Positions 42,200-52,547 of a stretch of 64,000 nucleotides of DNA are shown here, one piece after another. The number at the start of each line of letters is the position of its first letter. Position 1 is the first letter of the stretch. The notes beneath the pieces were generated by a model. That model searched no databases. It was not told the DNA's origin and worked only from the letters and a program-made list of their open reading frames with translations. The DNA comes from Zancudomyces culisetae (Eukaryota > Kickxellomycota > Harpellomycetes > Harpellales > Legeriomycetaceae): contig LSSK01000009.1 of assembly GCA_001969505.1 (NCBI GenBank), positions 310,001 to 374,000 of the forward strand, read 5' to 3'. A program made the translations under genes and the position numbers.

Positions 42200-45100
42200 A
42201 TGTATAGCACTCAGAATAAGGCGGAAAAACAAGGAGAATCGAAGCTCCAACGGTTAATCGAAGAGAGGCTTGAAACAATGAGCACCATCAGAATATTATC
42301 TGAGTCGAGTATACTTAGCAACCGGGTAGGAGTAGGTAAGGAGACGGGAGAAAACACGTGGAAGAACATGGGGCTTCGAATCAGAGGTGTAGACCATCCC
42401 GAAAGGAACGAAGTAGTTATGGCGAAAACATGGGTTACAGAGGATGCTAAGGCTATTGATGATGAAGAGGTGCTAAAGCGACAGAGGTCAATCTTGGAAG
42501 AAGTAAATATGCAAGTGTTTAAGAATGGGACGGCTAGTGGAGAGCAAGGAAGTATGGCGAAAGAATCCAAAATAGTAAAATCTAGAGGAACAAATAAGAA
42601 AAACAAGAAAGAGGCAGTGGTAGCTGGCGAGCGGCAGGTGATTGGGGAGGTTTTAGGAGATAGAAAAGAGGACGAAAGGTCAGGGGTTGAGCAGATTGAA
42701 AGAGGGGTTGAATGTATGAGAATAGAAGCAGGAGCAGGAGCAGGGGTTGGGTCTGGGATAATAGGAGTTGGAGTTAGATTAGGAACTGGAACAGGACAAA
42801 AACGACGGCAAAAGATGAAGGGATTTATTTTGCCAGGAATTTCCGTAGAGACAGCAGATAATTTATTGTATAAAATATTGAATATAGATGGCGCCAAAAT
42901 ACAGGAGCGGATGCTCGATTTTTTGCAGATTGAGGGAGTAACGATAATGTTGGTGAGATATATAACAGGTGTGTCAAAGACAGAGGTGGGAGAAGTGAAG
43001 AAAGAAGGTGAAGGAGTACAGTGGTGGGAAAGGCGAAGTAAAGCGATAAGGATGGATGCAGCAGAGCGAAAGCGGGCAGATACGGCGGTGCGGTTGCTTA
43101 CATCTGGCAGTGCGTGTAGCCAGAGCTTAGTAGAAAAAAATGTAGTACAGATAGCATATGGAATATTTGAAATGCTTGATAGTAGTGCACGAGGATCATT
43201 TGAGCACTTTGGGCAGGTGATGACGCACCTACTCAAGATAAACCCACAAAAAGTGACACAACATTTGTTGAGCATGGGTGATGGAGAGCAGCGCGCCAAG
43301 CCTGCGGGGTGGATTTCACGACTAGGGTTTGATTTGAGACTGAGGTCAATAGCAGAGGGCCGTCCGTTGGTGACAGAGATGTTTCCGTTTATTGGGGACA
43401 GAAATGTGCAGCAAATATTTTTAAAAGTTGTATTTGGGGGATGGGAGTGTGGGATGGGGTCTGTTGACTTTGGATTGAGACCCGAGCCCAATTTCTACAG
43501 AGTTGGGATATCGCATTCAAAGAGATTGAAGCATATGATCAGTAAGCATGAGATGCTTCGAAACAACGGATTTTGGGATGGGGTACTGATGAACCTGGAG
43601 GACGAGCAGGATGAAGATGCACAGCGGGGTGCAGCAGATCTTATAAGTGTTTTGGTTAAAAGTCTATGCACAAAGGACGGAATTGAGCAACTGTTTGAAC
43701 CTATTTCCAATAGCTATTACGTGGTACGACGAATGGCTCAGTTGATAGTTAGCAAGCCAGACTTGGAAAAGTATAGTGGAGTAGTGCAGATTCTGGCTGA
43801 CCTTTTTGGGAAGACTCAATTGCGATATTCAAAATTGGTACGACTCCAACAAAAAATAAACAAAATAGAATTGACTGATAATGGTGGAGAACAGCTATTA
43901 CAAGCTGGAGTTACAGGTCGAGCTGAATTGGAGACATTTGTGCCTGGGTTTTGCTCGCAGCTTACGGGTCTCTATGGTGAATCTGATTTGACTTCGTTTG
44001 TTCCTCATTCTCGAAGATTTTCTGGTGAGAGAATATTGCTGGATGATAGCTATAACAACAGTGACAATGGTAATAACAGCGAAATCGAGAACGAAAATGA
44101 AAATGAGAATGAAAATGGAGAGGATGACGAATTTGAAGATTATTCAAGAGAAACTCAACATTTGAACGCCTCAATGATTAAAAACAGTGATCGAATTACC
44201 AAAAAGAAATCTAAGAAACAATCTAAATCCAAGGGAAAATTAAAAAACGCTAACCAGCCAACTACAAATTGCTGTTGCGAAACCAATGGCAAATACATCG
44301 AAAGCGTCGACTTAATGTGTTCAGGAAGCCATTCATCTTCTTTATCACTATCACCATCATCGACCCTTTCAGCATCATCAATTATGGCAAACGACGAAGA
44401 CCTCCTTGAACACTTACCTGATCTTGAAGATAAAGCAGAACTCGACTTGCCTGGCACAAATGATCAACAGCAAGACAAATCCAAAGAAAGCGACAGTACC
44501 AGCACCAAGCATTCGGCCAGCAAGCAAAAGAAAACGCGGCTGACACAAACACGAATTAGACTTTTATTTGTTGTAGTACAGATTTTAAAGGAGACCGAAA
44601 ACTTTGATGAAGTGATTGGATGGGTTGATTTACGATTATGGGACCAGTTGGCTCACTGGATGCTTTTACATCCTAAAAACTCACAGCTACAAAGTTTGGC
44701 TTATCAACTCATTTCTATGGTGATTCATAATTGCCTCTATATTCACAGACAATTGCTGCTGAAATCCTCTAAACTGATCAAGTATTTTTCATCACTGTCA
44801 TCATCCTCATCGTCATCATATGCTGATATTGACTCTTCGAGATGTAAAAATGATGACGCCAATTCTACTGCGAGTAGAGTATGTGTAAGCTGTAATCCTC
44901 AATACCTTTTCAATTCAGATTCAAATCCAAATTCAAATCCAAATTCAAATCCAAATTCAAATGCAAATGCAAATGCAAATTCCAGTTCTGAAGCTAGTCC
45001 TCCGGTTCCTGCCTTTACAACTAACTGTCTTGGCTGCAATGTACGGAGAAAGCTTGCTTGTAACTGTGACAAGGTTTTAACATACCTCATCCACTCTGTA

Positions 45101-46504
45101 GAGCTACCCAAGCGATTGCTTGAAGTTTTGGACAAAACCTTTTACAAAGAAGCCGTTGGGTTCTATCTTTTGATATTGAATTCGTTTAGACTGGCTATCC
45201 AGGCCGATAAATATGAGTTGTGGACCAATCTTAGACCCAGCTCGAATCCAGTACCCGTGGCTAGCAGTACTGGAAGCGTTAGCAGACAGAAACCTAAATC
45301 TAAAAAGCGACCAGTGATGCATCACAAACACACCAGTAAACATACTAGCATATCACTCCAGCATAGACAGCTACACAAAAATCATAAGACAGTCTTAAAA
45401 GGTACTAGTGGTGATAAAGCAAATGCTACTGCGAGGGTTTCAGATGAATTTGATGATAGTGATGAGGATTCTGATAGCCTTAATCAATTGTCATCCCACA
45501 ACGAGCAGGGTGAAGCAAATGCCAACGACGATGACGACGGTTATACTGATATCAATAATGACAAACAAAAAGAACACACCGCTCCCAGTGACAAGAAACA
45601 CGATACAACTGGTAATAAGAATATTAATACCAATATTTTTGGTAATTCAAGCGACATCTCTCGGTTTATATTTGACGACTCTTGCGCACTGTTTCTTGAA
45701 AAATCAATAGCAACAGCATCCACAACCTCCAACAATAACCTTTATTCAATCCTCTCTTTTCTTCAACGATGGCAATCCAGCTTACTAACCAACGAACTCT
45801 GGATATCTTCAGTAGAGAAGCTCCGCACATTAACATATGAACAAACTGCGATAGATAAAGAGTTCTCACTACTCTCTGAGCGTTTAACTTCTAGCCCTCG
45901 TCAGGTACCTGTTAAACCAAAAGATACGCCTGTAGCTTCAGATGCCATCGCTACCACTCTCAAATCTCCTGAAAAAGCCGATGCTATTTCCCACCAACAG
46001 GCCGGGAGAGATCAAAGGAATTACTACAAGAATCTACGTCCAATTCCACACTATTCTCCATTCAGGGTTGACATCACCCAGTATAGATTCCACTCCCATC
46101 CAAACTCACACCCCAACTCTCATGTTCATGTTCATGTTCCTGAACACTTCTATCCACAGAAGAGCGGAAAAGGCGCCGCTGAACCTCCCCCCGGCACTGC
46201 CCTTGCAACGGCCTATTCAATAGTTCGCAATGAAAATGATCCCAGAAAGAATTCCTTTAAAAGGCGCGTAATCTCTCGCTCCATAGACCAAAACCATTGC
46301 TTTTTGGTTCTTCCAAACACCATAGCCTCCCCATCCCACAACAACCCCAGTATTCCCAAAACGTCTCGCGACAAGGTATCAGCACACCCTTGCTATTTAT
46401 CTGGAATTGATTTCGGATCGCTGTATGCGTTTACATTGGGCTTTGGGCTGACTTACTTGCTGCCTTCATCTCCGTTGGCTGCCCCATCATTTGACAATTT
46501 ATAG
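42200..46504 (+). CDS. Large protein with possible divergent SAPS (Sit4-associated) repeat domain, 1434 aa
   Basis: Single ORF from ATG. An alpha-helical region at about residues 208-560 includes ERMLDFLQIEGVTIMLVRYI, then ADTAVRLLTSGSACSQSLVE, then RGAADLISVLVKSL; a second block is at about 780-865 (TRIRLLFVVVQILKETENF). The order and spacing resemble the SAPS domain of Sit4/PP6-associated proteins (IDFL...V...LIDYI; A-C-E-I-L-T-C...; D-x-L). This is recall-level similarity, so the assignment is tentative; a generic armadillo-like fold is the alternative. Between and after the blocks are long low-complexity stretches: ENENENEN at about 630, SSSS runs, four NPNS repeats (44925-44965), acidic DDSDEDSD and HPNSHPNSHVHVHV near the end. 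If SAPS is right it would link a PP2A-like phosphatase to nutrient or cell-cycle control. Confidence 0.55.
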   Translation: MYSTQNKAEKQGESKLQRLIEERLETMSTIRILSESSILSNRVGVGKETGENTWKNMGLRIRGVDHPERNEVVMAKTWVTEDAKAIDDEEVLKRQRSILEEVNMQVFKNGTASGEQGSMAKESKIVKSRGTNKKNKKEAVVAGERQVIGEVLGDRKEDERSGVEQIERGVECMRIEAGAGAGVGSGIIGVGVRLGTGTGQKRRQKMKGFILPGISVETADNLLYKILNIDGAKIQERMLDFLQIEGVTIMLVRYITGVSKTEVGEVKKEGEGVQWWERRSKAIRMDAAERKRADTAVRLLTSGSACSQSLVEKNVVQIAYGIFEMLDSSARGSFEHFGQVMTHLLKINPQKVTQHLLSMGDGEQRAKPAGWISRLGFDLRLRSIAEGRPLVTEMFPFIGDRNVQQIFLKVVFGGWECGMGSVDFGLRPEPNFYRVGISHSKRLKHMISKHEMLRNNGFWDGVLMNLEDEQDEDAQRGAADLISVLVKSLCTKDGIEQLFEPISNSYYVVRRMAQLIVSKPDLEKYSGVVQILADLFGKTQLRYSKLVRLQQKINKIELTDNGGEQLLQAGVTGRAELETFVPGFCSQLTGLYGESDLTSFVPHSRRFSGERILLDDSYNNSDNGNNSEIENENENENENGEDDEFEDYSRETQHLNASMIKNSDRITKKKSKKQSKSKGKLKNANQPTTNCCCETNGKYIESVDLMCSGSHSSSLSLSPSSTLSASSIMANDEDLLEHLPDLEDKAELDLPGTNDQQQDKSKESDSTSTKHSASKQKKTRLTQTRIRLLFVVVQILKETENFDEVIGWVDLRLWDQLAHWMLLHPKNSQLQSLAYQLISMVIHNCLYIHRQLLLKSSKLIKYFSSLSSSSSSSYADIDSSRCKNDDANSTASRVCVSCNPQYLFNSDSNPNSNPNSNPNSNANANANSSSEASPPVPAFTTNCLGCNVRRKLACNCDKVLTYLIHSVELPKRLLEVLDKTFYKEAVGFYLLILNSFRLAIQADKYELWTNLRPSSNPVPVASSTGSVSRQKPKSKKRPVMHHKHTSKHTSISLQHRQLHKNHKTVLKGTSGDKANATARVSDEFDDSDEDSDSLNQLSSHNEQGEANANDDDDGYTDINNDKQKEHTAPSDKKHDTTGNKNINTNIFGNSSDISRFIFDDSCALFLEKSIATASTTSNNNLYSILSFLQRWQSSLLTNELWISSVEKLRTLTYEQTAIDKEFSLLSERLTSSPRQVPVKPKDTPVASDAIATTLKSPEKADAISHQQAGRDQRNYYKNLRPIPHYSPFRVDITQYRFHSHPNSHPNSHVHVHVPEHFYPQKSGKGAAEPPPGTALATAYSIVRNENDPRKNSFKRRVISRSIDQNHCFLVLPNTIASPSHNNPSIPKTSRDKVSAHPCYLSGIDFGSLYAFTLGFGLTYLLPSSPLAAPSFDNL
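44923..44985 (+). repeat. In-frame 12-nt repeat encoding NPNS/NANA
   Basis: Tandem copies of AATCCAAATTCA-type units inside the 1434-aa ORF, four encoding NPNS and the following encoding NANANANS. Unit length is a multiple of three, so copy-number changes keep the frame. Confidence 0.85.
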
Positions 46505-47787
46505 ACCCTATCAGTGCCTTTTTTCACCGCTAAAATCTCTGTTGATGACCTCTGAAGATTTTTTCTGAATTTCTTTACTAAAAAACTGAACTCACTGAAA
46601 ATTAAACGGATACATATCTCACTATTACTGTATACCTATGGAGTTCTATAGCATATTTATTGGTGATTATTTTTCTATTTATTCTTTCTTTCCCCTTTTT
46701 TTTTTGCTCTTCCCATAAAAATACACTTTCTTTTTTTTTGGTATGCCTATTTTAGAGTTGCTGGTTAATAAATAACATCAATAGTAAAAAAACCATGGAG
46801 GGTTTAGCTGGTCATCAAAAGTTGTTGCATACAGGGTGTAATGGGGAGGGGGGGGGGGAGATGGATGGGTTGATTCTACACCATATTGATCTCTTATTTT
46901 AAGTACAAACCCACTTAATATTTTCTGGTAATATGCTGTCCTTACTGCGTTTATTCAGTTGTTTTTGTTATTTTGTTTTTTGCTAGGTGGTGATTTATCC
47001 CAAGATGTTATTAGTTGTGAAAACATAATATTTTTGCTAAACATAAATACAAAGGTGACAAAGGCGGCTAAACATGCTCACTAAAATATCATTAACACTT
47101 TTTTTTCTTCCTTTTTGTATCTGGTATGTGTCTATGTGGGCTTGAAGCTCCTTGCAGGATTAGTAGTATTGTTTTATTGGTCAAAATAGATCTTTTGTTA
47201 AACTCGTTGAATGCTCAAAGCCTAGTGGGTTATTTTTATCGAATACTTTGGTCCATGTTTTTATGCACGTATTGGGATGCGACTTGGGATATCGGTGTTT
47301 ATTGGTAATAATCAAGTTACCTTGAATTATAATAATTCCAAAAAAAAAAGTCGAAACTGCGACAAATTGCATAAAAATAACGATATTTCTGAATCACAGA
47401 ATCCTTCAGAGTTAATAACACTGGGAGTTTAGTAAATCTTTTGTTTGCCATTATCGAAATAGTAGTAACAACTATATACTTACACATTATCTTTACCACA
47501 ACGCCTAGTCTAGAGTATTAGAACGCAAAAACGGTGTAAACAGTGAAGTATAACAGAAACAAAAAGTAATATATTATATAGAACATCCTCCCCTTCTTTT
47601 TTTCTCTGCAAAAGGGCTACTACAACATCACACACACACAAAAAGGAGGCGCCTAGTTTATTCAAAAAGAATAATTGTTACTTTTTGATTGAAAGGGTAG
47701 AAATATCTAAGCGAAATTTTAGTCTTAAAGCTACAGTTTTAGTGGGAAAAATAAAAAGGATAATATATTTGGGCTATTCCAGAAAGA
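46505..47787. other. Intergenic region between the SAPS-like and GID5 genes
   Basis: Contains a G-run (46843-46858) and AT-rich DNA. Overlapping 60-codon ORFs at 47126-47499 carry no recognisable features. The last 250 bases are presumably the GID5 promoter, with a C/T-rich stretch at about 47587-47607. Confidence 0.5.
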
Positions 47788-50736
47788 ATGGTGTTTTCAA
47801 ACGATGCAAAGTTATATTCCCAACTTGTGGAACAAGCCAGCAATCCCCAAGAAATCCTGCAGGCACTTAAAAAAATCAAAAACAGCGTAATCGGAAATAA
47901 TAAGAAAAAGCGCATCTTCACTATCGACTATGATTTATGTTTCATTCTAATCCAGATCCTGCAAAACTATGACTTGCAAAAGAGAACAGTTGAGGATGAG
48001 CGTAGATTTGAAAATAGCAAACAACAAATAATCGAACGAGAAAATTCCAAGGATAATGGTAGGTCAGGCAATAGAGAAAAGGAGGGAGTAGGAAAAAGAA
48101 GAGGAAAGGAAAAAGAAAGTAGGAATGAGAATGAGAATGGGAATGAGAATGGAAAATACAGTATAGGTTCAGAAGAATCTATAGGTACTATACTGCGAGG
48201 ACAAGAGAGAAAGAATAAAATTATAAAAGAACAGGAGCAGGGGCAGGGGCAGGAGCAGGAGCAGGAAATAGACAGTGGTTTGATTCAGGAAATATGTGAA
48301 CAAACTATCCTAATCCTGGCCAGCCTGATGCATGACCTCGAATGCTTTCGCTATATCGAGAAAAAAGGATATTGTAGCGGTATTTTTAAGGAGTTGGTAA
48401 GAGTGCTGGTTGGTGGAAAACACCAGAAAAGAAAGATAGACACTACGAGCGTCGAAGAGGACATCAAAAGTGATAATCGGGTCAAAGTAAGGATCAGTGC
48501 TGATATTGAAACTGGGGTTGAAAATGAAACCAAAGAAGAAGAGGATGTGGAGCCTGAAACTATTCCGGCTGATTTAAAGCTTAAACAGCTGTCATTACAA
48601 GCCATTGATAGCTACCTAGGAAACAACAAGCGTAAGGAGTTTGGCATAGATATAAACGATTATAATACTGTGAAATATGGGCAAAGGGATATAAACACAG
48701 AATATGGTGAGGGAGAGGAAGTGCAGGAAGGAGAAAATTGGGCGGCATGTGGGGATGCCATGTCCGATTTTGAAAGTGAGTCGGATGAGATAATTGAATT
48801 TGTAGTAGAGAACATCAGGAAGAATACGCTAGATAAAAAAAAACTCAAGAGAAAGAGGCGAATTTCGAGCAAAGGCGTGTGGGCACGCAGTTATTTCGAT
48901 GGAAACCGCAGTAGCATTAGCAGTAATAGCAGCGCAGGAAGTGTTGGTAGTACCGGCAGCAGTAGTAGCGGTATTTGGAGTGAGAGCGGAAAGGTCGAAG
49001 AACAAAGGCTATTGATCTATAGTATTAGTGTTATTGGAAAACTCTGTACAAGCAAACAGCGGCAAATGTATTTTATGGATTTAGGAATTGTCGATATGCT
49101 ACAACTTTTATTAGAACAGCAGAAGCCTCAGCACAGTAGGTATGAACAAGAAGAGGGTTCACAGGTGGAGGTTGGTGGTATTGGCCATAGAAGGATTGAG
49201 CAAGTGATTTTGGATACGTTTTCAGATCTTGTAAACGAAAACAAAATGGTTGCGGAATGGTTTTTTTGCACTAGCAACCGTATCCATTCGGTGATTGAAA
49301 GAACGAAATCAGATAACTATGATGTTCAATCGGCTGCATGCAGACTACTGGCCAAGCTAAGCAAAGTTTGTCCAAACACGCGGTACTTGCACCAAGTTGC
49401 GATTTCTGTGGTTCCCGTAATTTCCAATACGTTAACATCTAAAGGAAGTGAAGATCGGCTATTGAAGGAAGTACAGACCCTGGGATTATTATGCCACAGC
49501 AACGAGTATATGCAGATAACGGCATACGAGGCTCGGTTAATTCAAAAATTGGTTGACGTGATGCAGCAGGCGGAACAGGCTCAGCAAAGCGACTTTGTGG
49601 ACTACAGCCGGAGTGTGAGTCTGCAGTATTACACACTTTTAACAATTGCAGAGCTGATTTCGACTCGCGAAGAAATCCGAGCAGCAATTTCGCAGGAAGA
49701 CGCTATGTTTGATGTGATTGAACGTGGAATGCAACACACACAAAACCAAATCCGGGCGGCAGCATGTCTATGTGCACGATACCTAGCTCGGTCAACCAAA
49801 GTTCTGCGCACACGATTCCCTGATACCAAGATCCTGACTCTGCTGATGCAGCTGATTGACACCGATCCCGATGCCAATGTGCGGCTGATGGCGTCGTCGA
49901 CGCTGCCAAACCTGGTCCTGGACTACTCACCGATGCGCCAAGATGCTATTGAAAACGGGTTGGTCAACAAATTGTTGCGTCTGCTCGACTCAAACAACTA
50001 TTTATTGGTTAAAAATGCGCTGTGGACGTTTAAAAATATGTCATCAATGGCAGAGTTCGAAATCAAGCAGAATATTTTGCGCTCAGTAGGTTCGGAGCGT
50101 CTGTACTCATACCTCACTGACTGCTCACGTATTCCGATCCAGGAACAAGCTGCAAATCTGCTACGAAATATTGCGTGTAGTAACGAAGCCGATATTGAAC
50201 TGGTCGTGCATTGTTATGGTGTTTCTCGGTTGCGCGGCTTGTTGAAGACGCTTACATCTTCAACTTCGGAACACGTCTTGACCCATGGACTGTATACTAT
50301 GACCAACATAGCCATTGGCACGTTTGCACACAAGATGGTTATTGCTGGTGACGACCAGCTGCTAACCACAATTGTATCTATGTTGGATCCTGCAAACTCA
50401 TCTGAAATCAAAATAGCTACTCTGTGGTGCGTTACGAATCTGGCCTGGAACGATGATGGTGATTCTTTTTTCAGCACTGAAAATACCAACCAAGCCCAAG
50501 CCCAATCCCAAGCTCAAGCTCAAACTCAAATCCTGGGTCAAGGTCAAGGCTTAAGCACCAGTGATTTTGAAAGTGTTGATAGTACCACATTCGACAACTC
50601 AGACGGAACAAATGGCACTTCTTATCTCATAAGCATTCTGAAAAACTACCATATCGACAAGAAGACCGAGGCCCTAATCAAAGACAAGGATTTGGAAGTC
50701 AGAGACCGCGCCATGGTTGCCTTTGGGATGTTTTAG
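47788..50736 (+). CDS. VID28: Gid5/Vid28 (ARMC8-like) armadillo scaffold of the GID E3 ligase, 982 aa
   Basis: Single ORF from ATG. Residues about 15-45 (QEILQALKKIKNSVIGNNKK) match the ARMC8/Vid28 N-terminus (VLQGVIDMKNAVIGNNKQK). A low-complexity charged insertion (about 70-170, with EQGQGQEQEQ) interrupts the first repeats. The armadillo array covers about 380-980: RAAACLCARYLARSTKVLRT, LLRLLDSNNYLLVKNALWTF, KQNILRSVGSERLYSYL, LTHGLYTMTNIAIG and ATLWCVTNLAWNDDG, each with a clear counterpart in ARMC8. Gid5 binds the Gid4-type substrate receptors in the GID/CTLH ubiquitin ligase, which in yeast degrades gluconeogenic enzymes such as FBPase after glucose return. A Gln/Ala-rich repeat (50490-50560) sits in the last repeats. 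Longer than ARMC8 because of the insertions. Confidence 0.9.
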   Translation: MVFSNDAKLYSQLVEQASNPQEILQALKKIKNSVIGNNKKKRIFTIDYDLCFILIQILQNYDLQKRTVEDERRFENSKQQIIERENSKDNGRSGNREKEGVGKRRGKEKESRNENENGNENGKYSIGSEESIGTILRGQERKNKIIKEQEQGQGQEQEQEIDSGLIQEICEQTILILASLMHDLECFRYIEKKGYCSGIFKELVRVLVGGKHQKRKIDTTSVEEDIKSDNRVKVRISADIETGVENETKEEEDVEPETIPADLKLKQLSLQAIDSYLGNNKRKEFGIDINDYNTVKYGQRDINTEYGEGEEVQEGENWAACGDAMSDFESESDEIIEFVVENIRKNTLDKKKLKRKRRISSKGVWARSYFDGNRSSISSNSSAGSVGSTGSSSSGIWSESGKVEEQRLLIYSISVIGKLCTSKQRQMYFMDLGIVDMLQLLLEQQKPQHSRYEQEEGSQVEVGGIGHRRIEQVILDTFSDLVNENKMVAEWFFCTSNRIHSVIERTKSDNYDVQSAACRLLAKLSKVCPNTRYLHQVAISVVPVISNTLTSKGSEDRLLKEVQTLGLLCHSNEYMQITAYEARLIQKLVDVMQQAEQAQQSDFVDYSRSVSLQYYTLLTIAELISTREEIRAAISQEDAMFDVIERGMQHTQNQIRAAACLCARYLARSTKVLRTRFPDTKILTLLMQLIDTDPDANVRLMASSTLPNLVLDYSPMRQDAIENGLVNKLLRLLDSNNYLLVKNALWTFKNMSSMAEFEIKQNILRSVGSERLYSYLTDCSRIPIQEQAANLLRNIACSNEADIELVVHCYGVSRLRGLLKTLTSSTSEHVLTHGLYTMTNIAIGTFAHKMVIAGDDQLLTTIVSMLDPANSSEIKIATLWCVTNLAWNDDGDSFFSTENTNQAQAQSQAQAQTQILGQGQGLSTSDFESVDSTTFDNSDGTNGTSYLISILKNYHIDKKTEALIKDKDLEVRDRAMVAFGMF

Positions 50737-50952
50737 CTTAACTTTGTCTTCGTTCTTTGCAGTAATAGTAATAAAAAAACGAAATAATAAAACTGTTGTG
50801 CTTCAACTATATATTTACTAAAAGTTAATTATATTGAGTATTGTAAAAACCGAAATAAAACAACATTTATAAAAATTTAATTGGGGGGTGGTGGAGGAGG
50901 TATGAGGTACTATTACTTTTAAATGCATCAGCTATTCCCAAAATACACCCTC

Positions 50953-51582
50953 TTACCACGCCAATTTACGTCTAATTCTATTAATTCTAATCAGCCTCTT
51001 TTTATACCCAGAGTTATTCCAGTCTATCTCTCGCTCAATAGCTAGCTCCTCCCGCCTCCAGGCAGGTGCCTGAGAGATCATCCGGATATAAATAGGACTT
51101 ACATTAAATTTCTCGCTGAGCTTTGAGCATGTCCAAAGAGTAGGATCGGAAGAGCGAAGCTCTCTAATTTCGCTTATCTGCTCCTGTGTCAAGTTTGTTC
51201 GCTTGTTTTGTTGAGGTTCGGATGTGGATCTCAGCGATTCTATATTTTGTACCTTGTCACTACCGCCATTAGCATCAATAGTCACTGTACTGTCACCTTT
51301 GTCTTTTGAAATGTTTAGTGGGATTCGTGAAGAAAATATTGAGCCATCAAGCAGCTTTCGTGAATATTCTAATTTGGATCCAAATCTGTTGATCAATTTG
51401 ACTTCATTTTCGTTTGGTTCTTCGTTGCTTTTGATTTTGGACCCGAATTCTTTGTAATTATCCAGCTCAGTCTTGACATTAATCGTCTTGTTTCTCACAA
51501 TTAGCATTGTGTGGCTATTGAATTTGCTTGCCAATTTCTGTGTTGGCAGTTTTCCATGTCGGCATAAAATATTTTGTAGCAT
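50953..51582 (-). CDS. MRPL20: Mitochondrial large-subunit ribosomal protein mL58 (Mrpl20-like), 209 aa
   Basis: The C-terminal segment LTQEQISEIRELRSSDPTLW...SKLSEKFNVSPIYIRMI, with APAWRREE after it, matches fungal mL58 (yeast Mrpl20). It is a fungus-specific protein of the mitochondrial large ribosomal subunit. The N-terminus MLQNILCRHGKLPTQKLASK is basic and amphipathic, as expected for a mitochondrial presequence. I start at the ATG at 51582. The same frame runs 28 codons further upstream but begins with TTG and has no ATG. Length is close to yeast Mrpl20 (195 aa). It converges with GID5, 216 bp away. Confidence 0.85.
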   Translation of the reverse strand: MLQNILCRHGKLPTQKLASKFNSHTMLIVRNKTINVKTELDNYKEFGSKIKSNEEPNENEVKLINRFGSKLEYSRKLLDGSIFSSRIPLNISKDKGDSTVTIDANGGSDKVQNIESLRSTSEPQQNKRTNLTQEQISEIRELRSSDPTLWTCSKLSEKFNVSPIYIRMISQAPAWRREELAIEREIDWNNSGYKKRLIRINRIRRKLAW

Positions 51583-52547
51583 TTTTCTTCTCTTTATGTT
51601 GTCAAGTATTCCTGGAATGAAGCGGATGGTATTCCAAAAATAAAGAAAATAAAACAAGATTGTCAAAATCGATAATTGGATGATTATATATCACTAAATA
51701 TTTTAACAACTACCCAAGTCTTGGTTTTACAGTGGTATTATCAAACAAAGCATCAAAATGTTGTATATCTTTTTGCGCCAAACTTATTATCTGCGATATT
51801 GTTTTTTTTTTCTTTTGCTGGTTTTGGTACTTTTTTTATCACAATTTTTAATAAGGCTAGCTCATATTATTGGATAATTTTACTAAACCCAGATCAGCTG
51901 TCTTGTAAGCACTTTATTCCTCTTTTCGTTCCCTCATACCTCCCTAATCCAAATTTTAACTTGCCCCACCCCCTTGCATATACCAGAAAAGGTACCTTGG
52001 TTGTCCTGCCATTGTTCCCAGCTTTTTTTGCAGAGATTAGCCTAGTAACTAGTATTGATCAACTTCGCTCCCCCCCCTCCCCCAATTAATCTCGAATCAT
52101 TTCAAAAAAAAATTTTTTTTGGTTTTTCGATTCACTCTTTTTTTTTTTTTTTTACCACATATATATTTTCATTTTACTAATTATGAAGAAATTGCAAAAT
52201 AACGAAAAAAAAATTTTTTTTCAGCGAATTGAATGACAGTTTACTAGTAATTTGCCATGAGAGAAAAAAAAAAGCGAATAAATATATCGTGGTTTTAGAG
52301 AATAGTTGCAACATACACTTTTTAATTTAATTGTACAGATACTACATTGTGTTTTACAACCTGCTAGTTAAATAGAGGATAGTTCCGATACCCGTGGCAT
52401 TTGATTTCATTTTCGATTCCGATCTGCTACCATCCCTGAACTATTGAATTTCAATTTAAATCCAGATTCCAATACTGATTTTACGGCTCCAGCTACAGCT
52501 ATAAACACGACCGTAGTTACGAAACAAACTAAATATAAACACAGAAC
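51583..52547. other. Divergent promoter region of mL58 and GAR1
   Basis: Contains a C-rich run (52069-52085), long T runs (52138-52154), and two A9T8 blocks described separately. A T-rich plus-strand ORF at 51676-52089 (137 codons, hydrophobic) starts at a TTG and I treat it as chance. Confidence 0.55.
52104..52221 (+). promoter_or_regulatory. Paired A9T8 elements upstream of GAR1 (RRPE-like)
   Basis: Two near-identical blocks, A9T8 at 52104-52120 and A9T8 at 52205-52221, lie 101 bases apart in the GAR1 promoter, the second preceded by CG and followed by CAG. Yeast ribosome-biogenesis promoters use the RRPE element (GAAAATTTT type, bound by Stb3) and poly(dA:dT) tracts. Matching these to RRPE is an inference; no PAC element (GATGAG) was seen close by. 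Confidence 0.4.

Noticed and set aside
23250-50736. A functional nutrient-response gene cluster (GDH2, DLD, YPK3, VID28, NTH1)
   Set aside because: The genes are scattered over 35 kb on both strands among unrelated genes, so chance grouping is the simpler reading.
51676-52089. 137-codon hydrophobic ORF before GAR1
   Set aside because: Starts at TTG, is T-rich, and lies in a divergent promoter with homopolymer runs.
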